Below, piece by piece: positions 1 to 5,420 of a stretch of 15,388 nucleotides of DNA. Source of the stretch: Parcubacteria group bacterium (lineage in GTDB: Bacteria; Patescibacteriota; Minisyncoccia; JACPCQ01). Position 1 is the first letter of the stretch, and each line of letters starts with the position of its first letter. Below the pieces are notes generated by a model. That model worked only from the letters and a program-made list of their open reading frames with translations. It was not told the DNA's origin and did no database searches. The stretch is from contig JACPCQ010000056.1 in NCBI GenBank assembly GCA_016179715.1, forward strand, positions 1-15,388, read 5' to 3'. The position numbers and the translations under genes were made by a program.

Positions 1-89
1 GCTTTTAAAATCTTCTCAACCTCTCGCAGTTGATCTTTCATCATCATTGTCCATTTACTTATATTTTTAATAAGGTCGGTAACTGACAT
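1..89 (-). CDS. Partial ORF running off the left edge, unknown protein (N-terminal 29 codons)
   Basis: An ATG at 87-89 on the minus strand opens a frame without stops to the edge of the window. It begins MSVTDLIKNISKW and continues with a charged, probably helical stretch ending REVEKILK. I do not recognise the family. It lies 82 nt downstream of the mnmA stop in the same direction. I see no Shine-Dalgarno sequence and no convincing promoter, and 29 codons is short enough to be open by chance, so this is a tentative call. Confidence 0.35.
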   Translation of the reverse strand, partial: MSVTDLIKNISKWTMMMKDQLREVEKILK

Positions 90-744
90 CTATTCGCTTA
101 TTCGCACGAATTAGAGAATAGACGGGAGAAAAAGAAAAAAGGGAAACTAGAAGATTAAGTGGAAAAGTAACCTAATCGGCAATAACACCACCGCCGATAA
201 GAATGTCTTTTTTATAAAAAACAATTGACTGTCCTGGTGTGACCGCACGCTGGGGTTCGTCAAATACAACTTTGCGCGCATTAATAATCGTACAGCGCTG
301 TAACGGCTGGCGGTAGCGGATGCGCGACGTGCACGTAAAAGGAAACTGTGGCATCTCACCCAAAATCCAGTTTGCTTGTTCAAATCCAACCTCTTCTGTA
401 TATAGTTCTTCTCCTTCACCAACCGAAACTGTTACAACATTTGCCGCAGTATCCACGCCCGTTACATAATACGGAATTCCTCCGCCGACGCCGAGTCCCC
501 GTCGTTGTCCGATGGTATAAAAATGCGCGCCGTCATGCTCTCCTATCTCGCGTCCGTCGGCAGTCACCAGCACACCCGCGCGCTGCGGAAGCTGTGTGCG
601 CAAAAAATCCGCAAAATCCAAACTCGCGCGCCATATCGCGCACTTTCGCTTTTGTAAAATCACCGACGGGAAACAGACACCGACGCAATTGCTCCTGCCC
701 CAAAGTCCAAAGAAAATATGTCTGGTCTTTGTTTAAATCCGCCG

Positions 745-846
745 CAATTTTCAATTTACAATTCACAATTTTCAATGAATTTTCAATCCTACAATTTTCA
801 AAACTTTCCTTCTCTTTTTTGGAAAATTGGTCATTGAAAATTGGAC
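745..846. repeat. AT-rich palindromic element inserted in frame inside mnmA
   Basis: This stretch is far more AT-rich than its surroundings. The motif caattttcaa occurs at 745-754, 766-775 and 792-801, with a partial copy at 779-786. A perfect 13-nt inverted repeat joins 766-778 (caattttcaatga) and 831-843, and a weaker inner pairing joins about 779-784 and 822-828. In the mnmA frame it encodes FENCRIENSLKIVNCKLKI, which falls in a loop between conserved motifs and has no counterpart in typical MnmA. From general knowledge, repeats of this AAATTGAAAATTG type are common in CPR genomes. That it is a mobile or multicopy element is inference. Confidence 0.6.
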
Positions 847-849
847 ATT

Positions 850-875
850 CGCGCGCGTTGCACGCAACGCGCGCG
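850..875. repeat. Perfect 11-bp GC-rich hairpin in mnmA
   Basis: Arms 850-860 and 865-875 (cgcgcgcgttg and its reverse complement) surround a 4-nt loop cacg. It directly abuts the AT-rich element and encodes ARVACNARE in the extra segment of MnmA. It may be one end of the same insertion. Confidence 0.65.
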
Positions 876-1267
876 TAGTGTCCCGTCGCAATATAATCAG
901 CCCCTTGCCGCAGTGCTTCTTCCAAAAACAAGCCGAATTTGATGTGCTTATTGCACATAACGTCGGGGTTGGGCGTGCGTCCGCGCAAAAACTCGCGCTG
1001 CATATATGTAACCACCTCTTTTTCGTATTCATGCGAAAAATCCCAGGTTGCAAACGGAATATCCAGGTGTGCAGCCGCGTGCATTGCATCTTTTTGTTCT
1101 TCTTTCCACGTGCAGGAATATCCGGCGGGTGTCCACGTTTTCATAAACACCCCACGCACGTCAAAATCGCCGCTTCGTGCCAAAAGCGCGGCCGCAACAG
1201 ACGAATCCACTCCGCCCGACATTGCGACAAAGACAATCGGCCTTCGTGTATATTGTGCTTTCCGCAT

Positions 1268-1300
1268 AAAAAATATTATACCACATTAAACTCCTATATA
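1268..1300 (-). promoter_or_regulatory. mnmA promoter, leaderless type
   Basis: A consensus -10 TATAAT lies at 1275-1280 with an extended TGG before it. A weak -35 TTGCTA sits about 18 nt upstream. Transcription would begin at about 1268, one base before the mnmA ATG (1267). There is no Shine-Dalgarno sequence. Confidence 0.65.
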
Positions 1301-1405
1301 GCAAAACACAGAGGGCGAATTCGCGCGCTAACTGCGCATCGGTTTGCAGGCGCGGAGGGGATTAGTCACACCCCGTGCAGCTTACCGCAGGGACGGACGG
1401 AGTGC

Positions 1406-1433
1406 AAAAAATACATCCCGCGGGCGGCGGGAT
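1406..1433 (-). terminator. Intrinsic terminator downstream of the murE-like gene
   Basis: On the minus strand a 7-bp perfect stem (ATCCCGC, 1433-1427, with GCGGGAT, 1421-1415) has a 5-nt loop and is followed after GTA by six T (1411-1406). It lies 34 nt past the murE-like stop and would end the ruvA/murE transcript. The rest of the 199-nt gap before mnmA holds the mnmA promoter and a perfect 10-bp palindrome gcgaattcgc near 1317, and nothing else I can recognise. Confidence 0.75.
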
Positions 1434-1466
1434 TAATAACCGCATACCGCACTGCAAGTGACACGG

Positions 1467-2732
1467 TTATTGATATTGAAACGGATTTCCCGCCAATTCA
1501 CGCAACGCCTCACGCGCAACTTCCCGATCATCCCACGGAATTTTTCTACCGCCCGCAACCGCCATCAACGGCTCGGCGCCCTTGCCGGTAATAATCACCG
1601 TATCTCCGGGCGCGGCATAACTGACAGCCTTTTCAATTGCCGCCTTGCGGTCAAGTATTTTCTCAAACGCTGGATCTATCGCAACCGCATTTATAATCGC
1701 GTAGGGGTCTTCGTCATACGGGTCCTCGTCGGTAACGATAACGCGTGAACAATATTCTCGCGCGATTTTGCCAAGCTCCGGACGCTTCCATTTATCGCGT
1801 CCCCCGCCGGCCGCACCCAGTACGCATATCAACCGTTTAGATTTCTGCTCCCCGATAAGTGTTTGGTAAACCTGCGCTAATGCGTCCGGTGTATGCGCAT
1901 AATCCACTATCACATCAAAATATTGGCCTTCGCGCACGTACTCCATCCTCCCGGGAACTTCGGAAAATTCCGCAACTGCCCGCCGGATTACCGGAACGCT
2001 TATGCCAAGCGCCCGCGTTATCGCTATCGCGCACAAGATATTAGAAAGGTTAAACGCGCCGTGCAAAGGAGAATGATAAGTCGTTCCGTCCAACACAAAC
2101 GAGATTCCCTCGGCGGACGCCTCCGTGCTTGAAGGACGCAATAAAATATCCCCATGAAGCGCTGTCGTCTTTTCCGTCATCCCATATACCCAGCGCGCGC
2201 CCCTTCCGTGCTCCAAAAAAAGCGGAGCGGAAGGATCATCTCCGTTTACAATGCGATACTGTGTGAGCGGATTTCCTTTTTTTAACGTATCAAAAAATGC
2301 AAGTTTCGCGGCCCGATACCGCGCAAACCCTCCGTGCGATTCTATATGTTCGGGCGTCACATTGGTCAGCGCAGCAACATCAAAATCAATAAACCGGTGC
2401 CGGTGCTGACGCACACCTTCGGAGGTAATCTCAAGCACGGCGTGCGTTGCGCCCGCGCGGACCGCGCGGCGCAAAAATCGCTGCATGAAGGCGCGCCCGG
2501 GCATAGTCATCTTACGGCTGTTCTGCTCGCGCTTGTTCACAACGGAAAACTGCACGGAAGAAGAAGAGGCAACGGCAACCTCTGCGGCGTGCAATATGTG
2601 TGCTACAAGCTCCACGACCGTTGTCTTTCCGTTCGTGCCCGTCACCCCGACAACCGTAAGTCCGCGCGAAGGAAAGCGATACACTATCGCCCCCAATAAA
2701 CTCCAGCAGTAGTGATAGATACTCCGAAACAT
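1467..2732 (-). CDS. murE: MurE-like UDP-MurNAc-dipeptide amino acid ligase lacking the N-terminal domain
   Basis: A Mur ligase that uses ATP to add the third amino acid to the cytoplasmic peptidoglycan precursor. Visible signs are the P-loop TGTNGKTT (residues 31-38), the lysine expected to be carbamylated in HGGFARYRAAKLAFF (Lys143), the YAHTPDAL motif (279-285) and a C-terminal GRKIPWDDREVAREAL typical of MurE. At 421 aa it is about 70 residues shorter than usual MurE. The protein starts with a 25-residue lead directly before the P-loop, so the UDP-binding domain 1 is absent. The position where DAP-specific MurE has DNPR reads TDEDPYDEDP (334-343), without the arginine, so DAP specificity is doubtful. 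An in-frame TGA lies eight codons upstream with no other ATG between, which fixes the start. It lies 48 nt after ruvA. Confidence 0.88.
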   Translation of the reverse strand: MFRSIYHYCWSLLGAIVYRFPSRGLTVVGVTGTNGKTTVVELVAHILHAAEVAVASSSSVQFSVVNKREQNSRKMTMPGRAFMQRFLRRAVRAGATHAVLEITSEGVRQHRHRFIDFDVAALTNVTPEHIESHGGFARYRAAKLAFFDTLKKGNPLTQYRIVNGDDPSAPLFLEHGRGARWVYGMTEKTTALHGDILLRPSSTEASAEGISFVLDGTTYHSPLHGAFNLSNILCAIAITRALGISVPVIRRAVAEFSEVPGRMEYVREGQYFDVIVDYAHTPDALAQVYQTLIGEQKSKRLICVLGAAGGGRDKWKRPELGKIAREYCSRVIVTDEDPYDEDPYAIINAVAIDPAFEKILDRKAAIEKAVSYAAPGDTVIITGKGAEPLMAVAGGRKIPWDDREVAREALRELAGNPFQYQ

Positions 2733-2740
2733 AATTTCGA

Positions 2741-2756
2741 GGATGATTATTCATCC
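2741..2756. promoter_or_regulatory. Small perfect palindrome just upstream of the murE-like gene
   Basis: The sequence ggatga-ttat-tcatcc is a perfect 6-bp inverted repeat with a 4-nt centre, ending 8 nt before the murE ATG. Its centre contains a possible -10 (AATAAT on the minus strand, 2746-2751). It could be an operator, a small RNA hairpin near the start, or chance. Confidence 0.3.
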
Positions 2757-2780
2757 GCCGCTGTAATCATCAGCATGTTC

Positions 2781-3365
2781 CTATTTTCCTCCCAGCAGCC
2801 GTAACGCTTCTTTCAGACGCGCTTCGCGTCCTACAGTTTCCGGTGAGATCTTCTGCATTACTTCTCTGGATTCTCGCGCGGCATAACCGAGCGCTGCCAG
2901 CGCGTCAAAAATGTCCTCTTCCTCCCGCAACTCCGCACTTCCCGCTTCATGTCCCGCTCCTTTACCCAACGAGTCCCGCAATTCAATAATAATTTTTTCC
3001 GCCGTGCGCCTCCCAATGCCCGACACCCGGGTCAGGTGCGACGCATCCCCGGCGGCAATGGCCTTGCGCAGCGTGTCTAGCGGCGCAGCCGCAAGCACGT
3101 TCATCGCGGAACGCGGCCCTACTCCGGAAATCTGAATCAACCGCTCAAAAAATTCCAGTTCTTGATAGTGGAGAAATCCGTAAAGTTCCTGCGCGTCTTC
3201 TCTCACGTGGAGATGCGTCCAGATTTCGGCCGGTTCTTTTTCCTGTTTTGCCAGCACGCGCCGCGTTTCCGGCAACACGAATACGCGGTACCCGATTCCC
3301 CCCGCTTCAATAACCACAAATTTCTCTCCTCGAAAAATGATATCTCCCTTCAGTCGCGCAATCAT
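2781..3365 (-). CDS. ruvA: Holliday junction branch migration protein RuvA
   Basis: RuvA binds four-way DNA junctions as a tetramer and loads the RuvB motor during recombination repair. The protein (194 aa) starts MIARLKGDI and GGIGYRVFV, the typical N-terminal OB-fold. It has two helix-hairpin-helix motifs, ISGVGPRSAMNVLA and VSGIGRRTAEKIIIELRD, then an acidic linker, and a C-terminal RuvB-contact domain (DIFDALAALGYAARES to LKEALRLL). The frame is open for ten more codons upstream. I chose 3365 because homologues start here and a -10 box lies only 7 nt before this ATG. RuvB and RuvC are not in the window. Confidence 0.95.
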   Translation of the reverse strand: MIARLKGDIIFRGEKFVVIEAGGIGYRVFVLPETRRVLAKQEKEPAEIWTHLHVREDAQELYGFLHYQELEFFERLIQISGVGPRSAMNVLAAAPLDTLRKAIAAGDASHLTRVSGIGRRTAEKIIIELRDSLGKGAGHEAGSAELREEEDIFDALAALGYAARESREVMQKISPETVGREARLKEALRLLGGK

Positions 3366-3378
3366 TATAACCAGTATA
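3366..3378 (-). promoter_or_regulatory. ruvA promoter -10, leaderless type
   Basis: TATACT at 3373-3378 on the minus strand is followed by 7 nt and the ATG of ruvA, so the transcript would begin about one base before the start codon. I see no good -35. Confidence 0.55.
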
Positions 3379-3401
3379 GCCCAATTTTCCCGCAACGTTT
3401 A

Positions 3402-3438
3402 TTGACAACAATATGTTCTTGCCGCAAAATAGTATAAA
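3402..3438 (+). promoter_or_regulatory. Promoter region of the small plus-strand membrane protein
   Basis: A consensus -35 TTGACA (3402-3407) stands 17 nt before CAAAAT (3425-3430), and a better -10 TATAAA occurs at 3433-3438 but with a 25-nt spacing. Either would give a leader of about 40 to 50 nt that contains the ribosome binding site. It is back to back with the ruvA promoter. Confidence 0.45.
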
Positions 3439-3473
3439 GTTCTTGTAACCAAAATCCTTTTACCGTGCAGAAG

Positions 3474-3479
3474 AAGGAG
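3474..3479 (+). promoter_or_regulatory. Canonical Shine-Dalgarno AAGGAG
   Basis: AAGGAG ends 4 nt before the ATG at 3484. It stands out because none of the minus-strand genes here has such a site at normal distance. Confidence 0.75.
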
Positions 3480-3483
3480 AAAG

Positions 3484-3735
3484 ATGATGCATTTGAGATT
3501 TATTCGAAATACAGTGCTTGTAATCGGCGCGTGCGCAACGTGCGCGCTGGCAGTAATTTTCATTACCGCCTTCATCCGCATTGACCACACGGTAGCGATG
3601 CCGATGATCACCGCTATCATATGGCTGCCGCCGCTGGGTGCATTATTCTGTGGGGCGCTCCTGGGCATTAAACCCAACCCACCGAAATTTCGTTCTTTCC
3701 TGCCGCCGTTTCCGAACGGCAAACTGCAAAGGTAA
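3484..3735 (+). CDS. Small two-helix membrane protein, unknown function
   Basis: The only plus-strand gene in the window, 83 aa. It has a short basic N-terminus (MMHLRFIRN), a hydrophobic helix at about residues 10-32 (VLVIGACATCALAVIFITAF), a short polar turn IRIDHT, a second hydrophobic helix at about 37-62 (MPMITAIIWLPPLGALFCGALLGI), and a proline-rich basic tail (KPNPPKFRSFLPPFPNGK). Under the positive-inside rule this is a hairpin with both ends in the cytoplasm. I do not recognise the family. Support for a real gene is its own promoter, a strong Shine-Dalgarno sequence and a strong terminator, although it is short and flanked by genes on the other strand. Confidence 0.72.
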   Translation: MMHLRFIRNTVLVIGACATCALAVIFITAFIRIDHTVAMPMITAIIWLPPLGALFCGALLGIKPNPPKFRSFLPPFPNGKLQR

Positions 3736-3760
3736 AACATAGCCGGGAATCCCGTCCGGA

Positions 3761-3800
3761 AAGAAGGGTTAACCGCAAGTTAGCCCTTCTTCTCTTTTTT
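3761..3800 (+). terminator. Intrinsic terminator of the small membrane protein gene, overlapping the epimerase 3' end
   Basis: A 12-bp stem (3761-3772 with 3780-3791, one G-U pair) with a 7-nt loop is followed by CTC and six T. The stop codon of the convergent epimerase gene (3780-3782) lies inside the second arm, so the two genes share this element. Read on the minus strand the hairpin lacks a good T tract. Confidence 0.8.
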
Positions 3801-4757
3801 CTCCCTCTCTGTAAACCACGCAATAGTATGCCGCAGCCCTGTCCGAAAATCCACTCGGGGTCGGTAGCCCAGCATTTTTCTTGCTTTGCCGATATCCGCC
3901 TGCGTGTGTCGTACATCTCCCAGCCGCGGCGGGCGTTTTTCTATATTGAGCTTTCTGCCGGAATATTTTTCTATAAGTTTCTTTACTTCAAGCAAATTTG
4001 TCCGCTCCCCATGCGCGATGTTAAATGCTTCTCCGTTTAAACGTTTCGCATATCGCATCGCCCTGATGTTTGCGTCCACCACATTTTCCACATAGCAAAA
4101 ATCTCGTGACTGCGTGCCATTTCCCTCCAAAAACGGTTTGCGCCTGTTGCTTACATAGAGTGTTTCCAGCCACGCGGAAATCACCGTAGAATAAGGCGAA
4201 TTCCCATACTGGCCAGGCCCAAACACATTAAAATACCTCAAGCTTACCGTGTCCAAGCCGTACAAATCACTGAACATTTTGCAAAACGGCTCGCCCGTAT
4301 ATTTTTGCAGGCCGTAGGGAGAAACCGGCCGCGGGAGGTTCTCGCTCTCTTTGGTGGGCAGTTTTTTTGCGCCGCCGTATATTGAGGAAGAAGACGAATA
4401 GATAAAACGCTTCACGTCGTGGTCGCGCGACTGTTCCAGCATCGCAACAGTTCCGTAGATATTTACAAGCGTTGTTTCAGCCGGATGTAAAACTCCGTAC
4501 GAGACGCGCGGACGCGCGGCAAAGTGAAAGACATATTCCGGACGGTGCGAACTAAATATGCGTTTGAGCAAACGCATGTCGGTAATGGAGCCGCGATAGA
4601 ATGTAATATCCTTTGGGAGCGCGTCTTTACGCCCGGTAGAAAAATCGTCTATTCCGACAATTTTTGTGCGTGGATAGCGCGCGCGAAATGTCTTTACAAA
4701 ATTGCTCCCAATAAAACCGGCGCAGCCGGTTACGAGAATTGTCTTAGGAATTATCAT
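3780..4757 (-). CDS. NAD-dependent UDP-sugar epimerase, extended SDR family
   Basis: A 325-aa enzyme with an N-terminal Rossmann fold (TGCAGFIGSNF, glycines 11, 14 and 17), the acidic residues IDDFSTG after the second strand, a catalytic serine in SSSSSIYG (121-128) and the Tyr-Lys pair SPYGLQK (Tyr148, Lys152). The segment LRYFNVFGPGQ and the late motif SRDFCYVENVVDANIRA resemble WbpP/Gne-type UDP-GlcNAc 4-epimerases and related UDP-glucose epimerases. It probably makes a nucleotide sugar for surface polysaccharide, but the exact substrate cannot be read from sequence. No glycosyltransferase lies nearby. It stands alone with its own promoter. Confidence 0.88.
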   Translation of the reverse strand: MIIPKTILVTGCAGFIGSNFVKTFRARYPRTKIVGIDDFSTGRKDALPKDITFYRGSITDMRLLKRIFSSHRPEYVFHFAARPRVSYGVLHPAETTLVNIYGTVAMLEQSRDHDVKRFIYSSSSSIYGGAKKLPTKESENLPRPVSPYGLQKYTGEPFCKMFSDLYGLDTVSLRYFNVFGPGQYGNSPYSTVISAWLETLYVSNRRKPFLEGNGTQSRDFCYVENVVDANIRAMRYAKRLNGEAFNIAHGERTNLLEVKKLIEKYSGRKLNIEKRPPRLGDVRHTQADIGKARKMLGYRPRVDFRTGLRHTIAWFTEREKKEKKG

Positions 4758-4799
4758 GGACTTTCTTAGTATATCCTAACGCCATAGCTATTGGCTATG
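4758..4799 (-). promoter_or_regulatory. Epimerase promoter with a palindrome over the -35 region
   Basis: The -10 TATACT (4768-4773) is 10 nt before the ATG, so the leader would be about 4 nt. A perfect 6-bp inverted repeat, catagc (4783-4788) and gctatg (4794-4799), covers the expected -35 region and could be an operator. Confidence 0.5.
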
Positions 4800-4851
4800 T
4801 TTCGTGACACACAGTGTTCGCGGTCCCCGCACATATCTGTTGTCTTACCGC

Positions 4852-4878
4852 AAAAAACAAAAAAACGCCTTGACGGCG
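4852..4878 (-). terminator. Intrinsic terminator of the putative structured RNA
   Basis: On the minus strand CGCC-GTCAA-GGCG (4878-4866, extendable by a G-U pair) is followed by seven T, a G and six more T. No protein gene lies just upstream of it in this direction, which supports a non-coding transcript. Confidence 0.75.
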
Positions 4879-5116
4879 CATGTGGTAAATCATTCGTATC
4901 CGAGTCGGATTTTAAGCGAAAGCCCCAGCCATTGGCCAGGAGCTTCGTCCCGTTCTACACGGTGGGCATACTTCTTGGGTCGCGCAGAAGCAGGGATCCG
5001 CTATTAACACAATATTGGATTCGCGGCTTGAGCCCTCGGGCTGCAAGCGTCTGAACTCCTTGGTGTTTAAAATGACTTGATCGGATCTGCCTCATCTCGC
5101 TTGTAAGTATAACCGT
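4858..5116 (-). ncRNA. Putative structured non-coding RNA, family not identified
   Basis: A stretch without a credible protein, bounded by a promoter and an intrinsic terminator on the minus strand. The two halves pair over long range: 5086-5081 with 4903-4898 (ATCCGA/TCGGAT), 5076-5074 with 4906-4904, 5072-5067 with 4915-4910 (TTTTAA/TTAAAA), then 5059-5053 with 4946-4939 (GGAGTTC with GAA-G-CTCC). Inside are a hairpin at 5048-5026 (GCTTG-C-AGCC, loop CGAG, GGCTCAAGC), a smaller one at 4962-4950 (CCGT/ACGG) and one at about 4938-4926. The core is about 190 nt. The size and closed-rod base would suit 6S RNA, but the multibranched interior does not clearly fit, and I see no tmRNA, RNase P or SRP signatures. 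The transcript may serve as a global regulator, or it may be a new family. Confidence 0.6.
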
Positions 5117-5151
5117 ACTTCCATTATTTATCTTTTCTGACAAAAAGTCAA
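5106..5151 (-). promoter_or_regulatory. Promoter of the putative structured RNA
   Basis: TTGACT (5146-5151) and AATAAT (5123-5128) are separated by 17 nt, giving a start at about 5116. A second -10-like TATACT at 5106-5111 would start at about 5099, close to the base of the predicted RNA helix, but has no -35. Confidence 0.55.
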
Positions 5152-5330
5152 GATTCGGGATGCCGGATTTGTGGAGAACTGGTGGAAAAATCCGCGCACA
5201 TACGTGCACAGACTCTTGAAAACCGTTGGAAAACGCAAAAGCATACGAGGGATGCCGGGTCGGATTACGGCATCCACGGTTTCGAAATCAAACACCAAAC
5301 ACGGCTTGTCATTCGTATGGATAATTTACG
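5152..5330. other. Gene-free spacer between the RNA promoter and tRNA-Glu
   Basis: No coding region or RNA gene is recognised. It holds a 10-nt direct repeat gggatgccgg at 5157-5166 and 5249-5258; the second copy is part of an 8-bp hairpin (5250-5257 with 5268-5275, 10-nt loop), which might weakly end the tRNA transcript since T-rich stretches follow it on the minus strand. Two GTGGA/GTGGAAAA repeats 11 nt apart (5171 and 5182) resemble those upstream of mraZ. Confidence 0.5.
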
Positions 5331-5405
5331 CGGCCCCAACGGGATTTGAACCCGTGTTTCAGCCTTGAGAGGGCTGCGTCCTAGACCAAGCTAGACGATA
5401 GGGCC
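5331..5405 (-). tRNA. tRNA-Glu (anticodon CTC)
   Basis: The 75-nt sequence folds as a tRNA. The acceptor stem GGCCCTA pairs with TGGGGCC (one G-U) and is followed by discriminator G. The anticodon stem CAGCC/GGCTG encloses the loop CTCTCAA with anticodon CTC, which reads GAG. The T arm is ACGGG-TTCAAAT-CCCGT. The D-arm core GTCTAG...CTAGGAC is typical of tRNA-Glu. The CCA end is not encoded (CGT follows). Its -10 box lies only 5 nt upstream. It sits 15 nt after the murF stop. Confidence 0.96.
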
Positions 5406-5416
5406 GTTGCAGTATA
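5406..5416 (-). promoter_or_regulatory. tRNA-Glu promoter -10, overlapping the murF end region
   Basis: TATACT at 5411-5416 is separated by 5 nt from the mature 5' end of the tRNA, so transcription would start at or within a base or two of it. The -35 region would fall inside the murF coding end and shows no consensus. Confidence 0.5.
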
Positions 5417-5420
5417 ATGT

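Larger units (their letters stand above)
172..1267 (-). pseudogene. mnmA: tRNA-specific 2-thiouridylase MnmA, interrupted by a frameshifting deletion
   Basis: MnmA activates U34 of the Lys, Glu and Gln tRNAs with ATP and inserts sulfur to make 2-thiouridine. The N-terminal part (1267 to about 617) has the PP-loop SGGVDSS (residues 18-24), the first catalytic cysteine in NPDVMCNK (Cys105), and GHYAR and NKDQTYFLW. It then runs out of frame after AREFG, and the first frame stops at 533. The C-terminal part continues in another frame from about 618 to 172 with DFADFLRTQLP, GEHDG, YTIGQRRGLG and a C-terminal barrel ending GGGVIAD. The family segment between them, about 18 residues of the type KKDSxGICFxG carrying the second catalytic cysteine, is missing. 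There are also about 30 extra residues between GHYAR and NKDQ (see repeat entries). The start at 1267 is set by the promoter just upstream. Identity is certain; whether the break is real or an assembly error is not. Confidence 0.9.

Noticed and set aside
827..1591. 254-codon open frame on the plus strand across mnmA and its upstream gap
   Set aside because: It is antisense to the clearly recognisable MnmA and the end of the murE-like gene, with no family signature; it reflects GC-rich shadow coding.
3366..3395. Longer N-terminus for RuvA (ten more codons)
   Set aside because: The extension overlaps the likely -10 box and homologues start at MIARLKG.
4791..5054. 87-codon open frame on the plus strand
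   Set aside because: It is antisense to the putative RNA, lacks a promoter and Shine-Dalgarno sequence, and its composition does not look like a protein.
4955..5209. 84-codon open frame on the minus strand
   Set aside because: It overlaps the structured RNA and its promoter, has no ribosome binding site and no recognisable protein pattern; the RNA explanation fits better.
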